This document shows positions 52,571-61,142 of a stretch of 64,000 nt of DNA, piece by piece. The stretch is taken from positions 1,922,001 through 1,986,000 of the forward strand of contig JADKIR010000004.1 in assembly GCA_016722655.1 (NCBI GenBank), read 5' to 3'. How positions within the stretch are numbered: position 1 is the first letter of the stretch; every line of letters begins with the position of its first letter. The notes under the pieces are model-generated. The model did no database searches. It was not told the origin of the DNA and worked only from the letters and a program-made list of their open reading frames with translations. The DNA is from Cytophagaceae bacterium (GTDB taxonomy: Bacteria; Bacteroidota; Bacteroidia; Cytophagales; Spirosomataceae). The translations under genes were made by a program, and so were the position numbers.

Positions 52571-53895
52571 TTCTGAAATCATTTTATTTAACCAATTATA
52601 CTTTTGCTTTTTTGGCTGCATGCGTGGCGATTTTTAGCTTTGGATTACTGCAGCCATGGCTTTTTCTATTAGGCAAAATCGCTTTTTTTATTCTTTGGGC
52701 TATGATTTTTTATGAAACCATAATACTTTTTCAAAAAAATGAAATCCTTAAAACGAAAAGAAAAGTGCCCGAAAAGCTAAGCAATGGTGATCCAAATAAT
52801 ATAAAACTTACATTTGAAAATTTAAGCAAGAACACTTTTTATGTACGTGTAATTGAAGATCTTCCTGAGTTGCTTCAAGTCAGAATCTGGGAGAAATCAC
52901 TGGAATTAGGTCCTCAAAAAAGCACAGTTTTAGAGTATAAAGTACGCCCAATTATGCGAGGCGAATATCTTTGGCAAAACTGTAATGTGTTTGTGAGATT
53001 AAGAAAAATTAGTTTTGTGGAACGGCGGCTCGTTTTTCAAATGGAAGACCAGGTGGCTTGTTACCCATCATTTTTACAATTCAACAAGCTACAGATTGAC
53101 ACCCTCACAAACCAGCAAACTCAAAATGAAAAACTGGTTAGGAAAATTGGGCAAAGTCTTGAATTTGAGCAAATTAAAGACTACTCGCCAGAGGATGATT
53201 ACAGGCATATCAACTGGAAAGCCAGTGCCAAAAAAGGCCAGTTAATGGTCAATCAATATCAGGACGAACGCAGCCAGGATATCTACAGTATCATTGATTT
53301 GGGTCGTACCATGAAAATGCCATTTTATGGACAAACACTTTTAGACTATGCAATTAATGGGTCTTTAGCACTATCCAAAACTATAATTTCGATGTCTGAC
53401 CGGGCGGGATTGCTGGGATTTTCATTTAAAAAGTCTGAATTTTTACCCTCAAAAAAGGATCTGAAGCAATTTGGGAAAATAAATGAGATGCTTTACAATC
53501 TCGATACCGATTTCAGTGAATCTGATTTTGAATATCTATATCAGTTTGTAAGGAAAAATATCAAACACCGTAGCCTTTTGGTTATTTTTACCAATTTTGA
53601 TTCTACTGTTGCTCTGCATCGGCAGCTTCCTTATATCAAAGCACTTTCGCGTTTTCACCTGCTTTTAATCGTCTTTTTCGAAAATTCGGAAATTTCAGAA
53701 AACGTAGAACATCAGGCCTCCAACCTCAAAGACATTTATACCAAAACCATAGGAAAAAGTATACTTCTCCAAAACAAAATGATGGTTAGGGAGCTCTCCA
53801 AAAACGGCATACAATCATTGCTTACCCGTCCTGAAAATCTTAGTGCCGAAGTAATCAACAAATACCTGGCAATAAAGAAAAGAAATATGATTTAA
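52567..53895 (+). CDS. DUF58 protein
   Basis: A 442-residue protein with two N-terminal transmembrane helices and a soluble domain with IKDYSPEDDYRHINWKASAK and YSIIDLGRTMKMPF, the DUF58 signature and a following von Willebrand-like fold with DxGRxM. DUF58 is the usual partner of MoxR. Last gene of the operon; a short gap follows before the convergent PepSY remnant. Confidence 0.93.
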   Translation: MILKSFYLTNYTFAFLAACVAIFSFGLLQPWLFLLGKIAFFILWAMIFYETIILFQKNEILKTKRKVPEKLSNGDPNNIKLTFENLSKNTFYVRVIEDLPELLQVRIWEKSLELGPQKSTVLEYKVRPIMRGEYLWQNCNVFVRLRKISFVERRLVFQMEDQVACYPSFLQFNKLQIDTLTNQQTQNEKLVRKIGQSLEFEQIKDYSPEDDYRHINWKASAKKGQLMVNQYQDERSQDIYSIIDLGRTMKMPFYGQTLLDYAINGSLALSKTIISMSDRAGLLGFSFKKSEFLPSKKDLKQFGKINEMLYNLDTDFSESDFEYLYQFVRKNIKHRSLLVIFTNFDSTVALHRQLPYIKALSRFHLLLIVFFENSEISENVEHQASNLKDIYTKTIGKSILLQNKMMVRELSKNGIQSLLTRPENLSAEVINKYLAIKKRNMI

Positions 53896-53950
53896 GGTGT
53901 TGATTTGCAGAATATTGAAACTATTTATCATTCTAATTAAATCTATATTT

Positions 53951-54685
53951 TCACTTCTTTCTTCTTCCCCACCAAACCATAAAACCCGTTACGGGTAAAC
54001 TGGCGGCAACAAGCGATAATAAAAATGCCAGAACTTTGCCTGAAAAGCCTAAAATCCCTCCGGTATGGATATCATATGTCATCCTGATGAGTTTATCGGC
54101 AGTGTTGGCGTCTTTAAGTCTGCCATAAACATGATTTACCGGGATTTCTTTGAGAGTATATTGATCAAAATAACGATAGTCGATACTCCAATACATATCT
54201 TCCCGGGTATTGACATTGGCTCCGATAGCCGACGAATCTGACTCAATCGCATGAACTTCCAGTGAAATTGCTTTCGGGTGTTCAGCTTTCATTTTTTCCC
54301 AAACCAAATCCGTAACAGGTCTCTTAAAACCAATACTTTTGGTTTTTTGCGAAACCGGCTCTGTAAAAAGTAGTTCTTTTTCGCCGCCAGTACCCTTGTA
54401 TATAAGATACGTAAACCATTGAATACCAAAGAAAATGCCTGTAATTGAAATGATAAGCAATAAAACTGAGCTATAAAAACCCAGGATGTTGTGAAGATCA
54501 TAATTTTTTCGCTTCCATTGAGTAGTATTTTTCCATCTAAACCAAAACCTTTGTTTGGCTGCCGCCTTGTTTTTAGGCCACCAAAGTACAAGGCCTGTGA
54601 GGATCATAAAAACAAATATCAAAGTTGCATAAGAGGTAATTGGCTGACCGATTTTGGGCGGTAGCCACAAATACCGCCTTTTTTC
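53951..54685 (-). pseudogene. PepSY-TM protein remnant, 5' truncated
   Basis: The visible 239 residues start at TTG in the longest frame, but the same frame reads on upstream as EKRRYLWLPPKIG and then meets the hypE stop codon TAA at 54686-54688. Full-length PepSY-TM proteins of Bacteroidota have about 130 further residues: an N-terminal helix and periplasmic part. Retained are YATLIFVFMILTGLVLWWP, GFYSSVLLLIISITGIFFG, a soluble part and a final helix. So the gene lost its 5' end at the junction with hypE. No promoter of its own is evident, and the product is probably non-functional. Confidence 0.75.
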
Positions 54686-55723
54686 TTAACAAATCCTCGG
54701 TAGCTGTTCTCCTGTAAGATAATTAACAACCCTTCGCCCTCCGATTTTACTTTTCATAATTACTTTGGAAGGGTGCTCCTCGTTTACTTCACCGACGATG
54801 GCCGCATCTTCGAAACCGTTTTGATGGAGTTTTTTTACAAAATCATCTGCAATTGATTCTGAAACAATGGCCAGAAATACACCTTCGTTGGCCACATAGA
54901 GGGGGTCGAGTCCCAGCATTTCGCAGGCTCCTTCCACTTGCTCATCAATCTTAATGCTTTTTTGCTCAAGTAAATATCCCAATTTTGTAATTCCGGCCAC
55001 TTCATTGAGCACCGAAGCTACTCCTCCTCGGGTGGCATCTCGTAAAAAATGAATTTTTTCTCCAAAATTGTCCAACAGATCGGCAACTACAAAATTCAGG
55101 TTGCGGGTGTCACTCGCTATGGTGGTTTCAAATTCCAGCCCTTTTCTGTGACTCATGATGGCAATGCCATGAGCAGCAATAGGTCCGCTCAGAATGATTT
55201 TATCGCCCAACCCGATACGGTTATGATGGATTTTGGCTTCTGGGTGCACTATTCCTACTCCGCTCGTATTGATAAAAATCTTATCGCCTTTTCCTTTTTC
55301 AACAACTTTGGTATCTCCGGTCACAATTTCAACCCCGGCGTGGTCTGCAGCGTTTTTTATGGAAACCAAAATAGCCCAAAAATCCTCCATGCTCAGGCCT
55401 TCTTCTATTATAAACGACAGCGTGAGGTATTTTGCCATGGCCCCGCACATGGCCAGGTCATTAACCGTACCGTTTATAGCCAGGTCGCCAATATTTCCCC
55501 CTTCAAAAAACAGAGGAGATATCACGTAACTATCAGTGCTGATGGCTATTTTTCCTGAAATATCCAAAATGGCTCCATCATGCTGCTGGTCCAGTTTATC
55601 GTTTTTTAAAATATCAAACACCCCTGATTGCAGGAGCCTTTGGGTAAGCAATCCACCGCTTCCATGCCCTAGTGTGATGACCTCAAAATCGAATTTTGGC
55701 ATTGGGCAATCTAAATTGAGCAT
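54686..55723 (-). CDS. hypE: Hydrogenase maturation protein HypE
   Basis: A 345-residue enzyme that dehydrates the carbamoyl group from HypF to make the cyanide ligands of the NiFe site. ITLGHGSGGLLTQRLLQ, GDTKVVEKGKGDKIFINTSG and the C-terminal EQLPRIC with the catalytic cysteine at the last residue are diagnostic. The frame has two possible starts, 55723 and MPKFDF at 55702; both are near the usual N-terminus. Complete, despite the abrupt junction with the PepSY remnant directly after the stop. Confidence 0.95.
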   Translation of the reverse strand: MLNLDCPMPKFDFEVITLGHGSGGLLTQRLLQSGVFDILKNDKLDQQHDGAILDISGKIAISTDSYVISPLFFEGGNIGDLAINGTVNDLAMCGAMAKYLTLSFIIEEGLSMEDFWAILVSIKNAADHAGVEIVTGDTKVVEKGKGDKIFINTSGVGIVHPEAKIHHNRIGLGDKIILSGPIAAHGIAIMSHRKGLEFETTIASDTRNLNFVVADLLDNFGEKIHFLRDATRGGVASVLNEVAGITKLGYLLEQKSIKIDEQVEGACEMLGLDPLYVANEGVFLAIVSESIADDFVKKLHQNGFEDAAIVGEVNEEHPSKVIMKSKIGGRRVVNYLTGEQLPRIC

Positions 55724-55762
55724 ATTGATTTTTTTAAATAATTTTAATTCGTTAGTTTTTTC

Positions 55763-56851
55763 TTAAACTACCGGTTGATAATGATAATAAGCCGCACAGG
55801 CTCCTTCACTGCTCACCATAGGAGCACCGAGGGGATGTTCTGGCTTGCATTTTTTGCCAAAATGCGGACAATCATGCGGCTTTTTTAATCCTTTCATGAT
55901 CTGGCCACTTATACATTCATTGTCGGTTTCGATGGCAGTATTTCCCAAACCAAACTTCAAACGGGCATTGTAGGCTTTATATTTTTGGTTGACATCGTAT
56001 CCGCTTTTTGGTATATGTCCTATTCCCCGCCAGCTGCGATCACTTACCTCAAATACTGAATTGATTGTAGCCATTGCATTTGGGTTTCCTGCTGCCTGTA
56101 CGCTTCTTGAATATTGATTTTCAACCAAGTATTGTCCTTTTTCCAATTGTGATACCGCCATATAAATTCCCTGAAGTAAATCTACCGGTTCAAATCCCGT
56201 AATCACGATCGGAATTTTGTATTTTTCTGCAATTGGATAATACTCTTCGGTACCCATGATGGTACACACATGTCCTGCTGCTAAAAAGGCATCTATCAGG
56301 TTTTCCGGGTCGCTCAAAATGGCTTCCATAGCTGGCGGAACCAACACGTGCGAGGCCAGAATGGAATAGTTTTTGACTCCCATTTTCTCGGCATTTACTA
56401 CGCTCAGGGCATTGGCAGGGGCTGTGGTTTCAAATCCCACTGCAAAAAACACCACTTCTTTTTCGGGATTTTGCTGAGCTATTGAAACGGCTTCCAGAGG
56501 CGAATACAAAATTCTTACATCAGCACCTTCGGCTTTGGTTTCGAGCAGGCTAATTTTAGTGCCAGGAACCCGCAGCATATCTCCATAAGAGCACAGGATT
56601 ACATTGGGCATTTGGCTAAGTGTAATGGCTTCGTCGATTATCCCGATGGGAGTAACACAAACGGGGCAGCCTGGCCCATGGACCATTGTGATGTGTTTAG
56701 GCAAAAGTTCAAGAATGCCATTTTTTACCAGACTGTGAGTTTGACCACCGCAAATCTCCATGATTGTCCAGGGACGAGTGGTGATTTTGTGCAATTCTTC
56801 AATATATTGCTGTACAAGCTCCGGGTCTCTGTATTCTGAAAGAAATTTCAT
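55763..56851 (-). CDS. hypD: Hydrogenase maturation protein HypD
   Basis: A 362-residue Fe-S scaffold on which the Fe(CN)2CO unit is assembled with HypC. CGGQTHSLVKNGI, HGPGCPVCVTP, VGFETTAPANAL and the cysteine-rich C-terminus GACAAYYHY are present. Length normal. 39 bases upstream of hypE in the same direction. Confidence 0.96.
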   Translation of the reverse strand: MKFLSEYRDPELVQQYIEELHKITTRPWTIMEICGGQTHSLVKNGILELLPKHITMVHGPGCPVCVTPIGIIDEAITLSQMPNVILCSYGDMLRVPGTKISLLETKAEGADVRILYSPLEAVSIAQQNPEKEVVFFAVGFETTAPANALSVVNAEKMGVKNYSILASHVLVPPAMEAILSDPENLIDAFLAAGHVCTIMGTEEYYPIAEKYKIPIVITGFEPVDLLQGIYMAVSQLEKGQYLVENQYSRSVQAAGNPNAMATINSVFEVSDRSWRGIGHIPKSGYDVNQKYKAYNARLKFGLGNTAIETDNECISGQIMKGLKKPHDCPHFGKKCKPEHPLGAPMVSSEGACAAYYHYQPVV

Positions 56852-56956
56852 ATTAAATGATTAAAGTATTAAAAATGGGATGAGAGAATTTTTAACTTCT
56901 GAAAGTGAAATTATTTTCATTTTAAAGGAAAGACTAATCTATCCTTTATTCTCGAT

Positions 56957-57205
56957 TCACTCATTCAGTTCCCCTTCCACTTCCCCCATTTGATTGAGAT
57001 AATAAAATGTAAGTTTTGCTTCTTCTTCATCCACTATACTGATGGCCACACCTACATGCACGAGCACATAGTCATCTATTTTGGCTTCAGGAAGCATACA
57101 TAAATTCACATTTTTTATTATTCCACCAAATGAAACTTTGCCTGTGCGGAAAGTGTCATCCAGTCCTTCTATCGAAACTATTTTTCCGGGTATCGCCAGG
57201 CACAT
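56957..57205 (-). CDS. hypC: Hydrogenase maturation chaperone HypC
   Basis: An 82-residue HypC/HybG chaperone with the essential N-terminal cysteine in MCLAIPGKIVSI, and YVLVHVGVAISIVDEEEA later. It shuttles the iron centre from HypD to the large subunit. It follows hypF by 21 bases, with 105 bases to hypD. Confidence 0.96.
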   Translation of the reverse strand: MCLAIPGKIVSIEGLDDTFRTGKVSFGGIIKNVNLCMLPEAKIDDYVLVHVGVAISIVDEEEAKLTFYYLNQMGEVEGELNE

Positions 57206-57226
57206 AATCTTATATTTTGTTTAAAT

Positions 57227-59539
57227 CTAACCAATTTTTATGTTTTTTTCTAAATTTCCTACACCTAATATTTCCTCTTCTAAATAGTGAAATGCCAGCT
57301 GCCCCAAGGCTATGTTTTCATCATTTGGGCTTAATTGTTGGTGGAAATATAAATCAAACTGTTTACCAAGATTTTCAATAATTTTGTCCACAAAAAAAGC
57401 ATTTTGCATTACGCCTCCACTGAAAGCAATCCTCCTGGTTTGGTTTTCCACTGATATTCTTTCTATGCTTTTTACCAAAGTATTAAAAAACTTTTCAGCT
57501 ATTTCTGCAATTGGCATTTTGTTTTGAATGTCTTCTATAATATTTTCGAAAATACTTACATTGTTTATTATAGCTCCTTTAAGCTCAAATGTATAAAAAT
57601 CACTTGTTTTGTTGGGATTCTTCGCAGCCAGATTTTCCAGAAGCATGGCTGCCTCACTTTCGTATGTATTAATCGCTTTTAAGCCCAGAATACAGGCCAA
57701 TCCATCCATCATTCGACCCATACTACTGGTTTGTATTTCGGGCGAAGTTTCTACTAGATTTTCATAGAAAACCCATTCTTTTTCTGAAAAATAAGGCCTC
57801 AAAATTTCTTTATGTTTGCTTTTTTTCAAAAGGCTCAAAGCACTAATTCTGGGCTCTTTGCTCATTTTGTCGCCCAATAGTTGATGAAAATATTCCCAAT
57901 GAGCAACTCTTTCTATTTTTTTGTTTTGGAAAGTAAAAAACTCTCCTCCCCATATTTTACCGTCTTCACCATAACCCACCCCATCCCAGATAACTCCAAG
58001 GGTTTTATCTTTTAAATCCAATAAATTATTTTCGGCCAAAACCGATAAAAAGTGTGCTTTATGGTGCTGAATCTGAATAAGTTCTGAATTGTATTTTATT
58101 TTTAATTCTTCAGCTTTTTGGCTCGTAAAATACCCGGGATGTAAGTCGGAAATGATAGTTTTGGGTACAAAATCCATCAAATTGCTGATATGATTCAGAG
58201 TGGTATCATAACTTTGCTGAGAATCAAAACTCGATTGATCCCCCAAATACTGACTGATAAAAAGGTTTTTTCCGGTGTTTACTCCAAAAGCCGCCTTCAT
58301 GTCGGCACCCATTGCTAAAGTAGGTGTTTTGGGCAATGAGAAGGTTAAAGGATAATAATTGGGAGCTAATCCTCGACTTCTTCTCAAAATTATTCTCTGA
58401 CCTGACTCTGTAATTTGCTCCACACTGTCGTCTTGGGGAGCCACAATTTCCCGGTCATAAGTGATAATAAAATCTGCAAATTCTCCCAGATATTTCAAAG
58501 CCTCTTCATCAAGATATACGATTGGAGAGCCGCTCAAATTGGCACTTGTGGCAACCAAAGGCTTACCAAAATTTTCAGAAATCAATTGTAATAGTGGGGA
58601 GTTAGGTAACATTACCCCAAGTTTAGCCAAACCAGGGGCGATCTGTTCTGTGGCCAAATGGGAATTTGGATTTTGTATTTTGCACAAAACTATCGGTGCG
58701 GCCTCAGATTGCAGGCTTTTTGCCTCAATATCCCTTATTCTTACTTCTTTTTTCAAAGATTTTATATCAGAAAAAAGCAAAGCAAATGGCTTTCCCGGAC
58801 GGTTTTTTCTTTTTCGTAATTCAGAAACAGTTACGTGATTTATGGCATCGCACAAGAGCAAATATCCTCCGGTACCTTTTAGGGCTATTATTTTACCATA
58901 ACTGAGCTGTTTGACGGTTTCTAAAATTATATTTACCTGATTAAGATTAATCTCCGAGCCTTTATAATCATAGAAATGAAGTTTAATGGCACAATCGGGA
59001 CATGAATTGGTCTGACTGTAATGACGTATATTTTCCGGGTCATCGTATTCTTTTTGGCATTCGTTACATTGGGTCAGATGCCCCATGGTAGTATGTTGCC
59101 TGTCATATGGTAATTTGGTTTGAATCGAATACCGGGGCCCACAATTTACACAGGTAATAAATGGATAGCCAAACCTTCGGTTATTGCCGGTGTTAAGCTC
59201 TTTCCGACAGTCCTCACACATTGAAATGTCTGGAGGAATCATCAGATTTGCTTCAGCATTGTTTGTACTTTCTACAATCCTGAATCCCGGTGAAGACTCT
59301 TCTATAATCTCAGAAATTTTATTTGAAATGATAACAGCATTTTTTGGTGGTGAATTTAATATTTCATAAAAAAATGCTTCAAGAGTAGTATTATTGCCAT
59401 GATCAGCTAAAATTCTCACTCCATCGGTACCGTTGCTTACCCAACCATTTATATGGTATTTTATGGCCAACCTATGTACAAATGGTCTGAATCCAACCCC
59501 CTGTACGAGACCTTGAATATGTAGTTGGAAGGCAGGCAT
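57227..59539 (-). CDS. hypF: Carbamoyltransferase HypF
   Basis: A 770-residue enzyme that makes the cyanide precursor from carbamoyl phosphate and passes it to HypE. In order: acylphosphatase (LVQGVGFRPFVHRLA, residues 10-24), two zinc fingers (CEDCRKEL; CNECQKEYDD and NSCPDCAIKL), a YrdC-like domain (LKGTGGYLLLCDAIN), and a Kae1-like carbamoyltransferase domain (HHKAHFLSVLAE; IAFSGGVMQN). Complete and intact. Eight bases separate it from hypB. Confidence 0.97.
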   Translation of the reverse strand: MPAFQLHIQGLVQGVGFRPFVHRLAIKYHINGWVSNGTDGVRILADHGNNTTLEAFFYEILNSPPKNAVIISNKISEIIEESSPGFRIVESTNNAEANLMIPPDISMCEDCRKELNTGNNRRFGYPFITCVNCGPRYSIQTKLPYDRQHTTMGHLTQCNECQKEYDDPENIRHYSQTNSCPDCAIKLHFYDYKGSEINLNQVNIILETVKQLSYGKIIALKGTGGYLLLCDAINHVTVSELRKRKNRPGKPFALLFSDIKSLKKEVRIRDIEAKSLQSEAAPIVLCKIQNPNSHLATEQIAPGLAKLGVMLPNSPLLQLISENFGKPLVATSANLSGSPIVYLDEEALKYLGEFADFIITYDREIVAPQDDSVEQITESGQRIILRRSRGLAPNYYPLTFSLPKTPTLAMGADMKAAFGVNTGKNLFISQYLGDQSSFDSQQSYDTTLNHISNLMDFVPKTIISDLHPGYFTSQKAEELKIKYNSELIQIQHHKAHFLSVLAENNLLDLKDKTLGVIWDGVGYGEDGKIWGGEFFTFQNKKIERVAHWEYFHQLLGDKMSKEPRISALSLLKKSKHKEILRPYFSEKEWVFYENLVETSPEIQTSSMGRMMDGLACILGLKAINTYESEAAMLLENLAAKNPNKTSDFYTFELKGAIINNVSIFENIIEDIQNKMPIAEIAEKFFNTLVKSIERISVENQTRRIAFSGGVMQNAFFVDKIIENLGKQFDLYFHQQLSPNDENIALGQLAFHYLEEEILGVGNLEKNIKIG

Positions 59540-59547
59540 AACACTTC

Positions 59548-60282
59548 TTATGCTTCGGTCAGTACACGCTCTTTCAGCCAGTTATACCACTCTGTCAATC
59601 CTTCTCCACTGGTACAGCTCACCTCGAAAAATTTCAGATTTGGGTTTACTTTCAATGCATACTCTTTGCATTTCTCTAAATCAAAAGGGACATAGGGCAG
59701 CAAATCAATTTTATTTATAACACAAATACCTGAAGTATGAAACATATCCGGGTATTTTATGGGCTTGTCTTCCCCCTCAGTAACGCTAATAACTACTACC
59801 CGTTCGTTTTCGCCGAGGTCAAACATGGCCGGGCAAACCAAATTACCAACATTCTCAATAAAAAGGATTGAGTCTGCGGGCGGTTTCATTCCCTGAAGTG
59901 CATGCAGCACCATGTGGGCATCGAGATGACAGCCTTTTCCGGTATTGATTTGGGTCACTTTTGTACCAGTGGCATGGATTCTGTCGGCATCGTTATTAGT
60001 TTGCTGATCACCTTCAATCACTGCAAATTTCAGATCATTTTTCAGGTCAGTCAGGGTTTTTTCCAAAAGAGAAGTCTTGCCTGAGCCTGGTGAACTCACC
60101 ATATTGATTGCAAAAATATTTCTACCTTCAAAATATCCGCGGTTTCTTTGGGCCAGGAGGTTGTTTTCGTGTAAAATATCCTGCTCGAGATCAATCACTT
60201 TTTTTTCTCCACCGTGACTATGACCGTGCGAATGGTCATGATCGTGGTGATTATCTGTTCCACATCCACAAGTGACACACAT
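59548..60282 (-). CDS. hypB: Hydrogenase nickel-insertion GTPase HypB
   Basis: A 244-residue GTPase inserting nickel with HypA. The N-terminus MCVTCGCG is the high-affinity Ni CxxCGC site, followed by a histidine-rich stretch HDHDHSHGHSH that can store nickel. The P-loop is SSPGSGKTSL, the switch includes GDQQTNNDADR, and the G4 NKID segment is INKIDLL. Followed by hypF; preceded by hypA across a 135-base gap with no clear feature. Confidence 0.97.
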   Translation of the reverse strand: MCVTCGCGTDNHHDHDHSHGHSHGGEKKVIDLEQDILHENNLLAQRNRGYFEGRNIFAINMVSSPGSGKTSLLEKTLTDLKNDLKFAVIEGDQQTNNDADRIHATGTKVTQINTGKGCHLDAHMVLHALQGMKPPADSILFIENVGNLVCPAMFDLGENERVVVISVTEGEDKPIKYPDMFHTSGICVINKIDLLPYVPFDLEKCKEYALKVNPNLKFFEVSCTSGEGLTEWYNWLKERVLTEA

Positions 60283-60417
60283 ATTTTTAAATTATTTAAA
60301 TTTCAAAAAGAAAAACCAAAAGGAAGGAATCACACAGAACGAATCAGAAATATTTCGAATCTGTCTTTTTAAATGTTATCAGGTATTCCAATCTTTCAGA
60401 GTACAAAAAACTTTATA

Positions 60418-60759
60418 TTATTTTACCACCAATGATTTTACCCTCATTTCTTTACCTTGTAAAATACTCACAAAATGACTGTTACATTTAGGACAAGGGT
60501 CAAAAAACTGGTGGATTTTAAACTCCGCATCACAGTCGATACACCTGGCCATTCCTTCAGGTCTGATTATCTCCCGTCGGGCATTTTCTAAAACCGAATT
60601 CCTTATTCCCTGGGTCCAGGCAAAATCAAAAGATGACATTTCCACTCCGCTTAACTCTCCTATCACAAGCTCAATTTCTTCAACTTCCTGAGCATTGGCT
60701 TGCTGAGTTTGCTTCGTGGCGATATCCACGATACTCATCACAATGGAGAGCTCATGCAT
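60418..60759 (-). CDS. hypA: Hydrogenase nickel chaperone HypA
   Basis: A 113-residue HypA: MHELSIVMSIVDIA with His2 as nickel ligand and ARCIDCDAEFKIHQFFDPCP as part of the zinc site, ending in CPKCN. The gene starts one base after the stop of the small HupE-like gene, so coupled translation is likely. Confidence 0.95.
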   Translation of the reverse strand: MHELSIVMSIVDIATKQTQQANAQEVEEIELVIGELSGVEMSSFDFAWTQGIRNSVLENARREIIRPEGMARCIDCDAEFKIHQFFDPCPKCNSHFVSILQGKEMRVKSLVVK

Positions 60760-60760
60760 T

Positions 60761-60967
60761 TTAAGATTTCTGTGTATCTTTTTTGCTTACCAATTTATAA
60801 ATCCCAAATCCCAAAATGGCCAAGCCCAATAAAGCACCCAATGCATGATCTGGCTCGGTAAGATAATGGGTAATAGTAAAACCTGAGCCACCATGATCAC
60901 CATGACCCGGATGTGCCAACGCTAATGTTGGTAATGCCAAAGAAAATACTGAAATTATCTTTTTCAT
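60761..60967 (-). CDS. Small HupE-like membrane protein
   Basis: A 68-residue protein with a signal-like N-terminus (MKKIISVFSLALPTLALA) then HPGHGDHGGSGF, TITHYLTEPDHALGALLGLA and a single helix to a lysine tail. The AHPGH start and the LTxxDHxL motif are the first two signature blocks of HupE/UreJ nickel-uptake proteins, which are about 190 residues with six helices. This looks like a one-helix mini version heading the hyp operon. A nickel or metal handling role is inferred. Confidence 0.7.
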   Translation of the reverse strand: MKKIISVFSLALPTLALAHPGHGDHGGSGFTITHYLTEPDHALGALLGLAILGFGIYKLVSKKDTQKS

Positions 60968-60998
60968 AGAATTTTATTAAATACAATGCTAGATTTTA

Positions 60999-61006
60999 CA
61001 AAAATA
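60999..61006 (-). promoter_or_regulatory. Predicted -7 element of the hyp operon
   Basis: TATTTTTG on the minus strand, 31 bases before the ATG of the HupE-like gene. No clear -33 element. Confidence 0.4.
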
Positions 61007-61027
61007 AAAATATGATTTTTTCTAAAA

Positions 61028-61043
61028 GATGATATTTGTCATC
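61028..61043. promoter_or_regulatory. Candidate CRP/FNR-family operator
   Basis: GATGATATTTGTCATC contains TGA-N6-TCA with 5-base arms GATGA/TCATC. The core is shared by CRP and FNR sites. It lies in the 175-base gap between the divergent hyp and hydrogenase operons. Confidence 0.4.
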
Positions 61044-61142
61044 AAAATTAATAATATAAATCATGTAATAAAGTTTTGCATTATTTTAATTTTATGCCAG
61101 ATGGCCTATTAACAAAGATATTTATTTTTACCTTAGAAAAAC

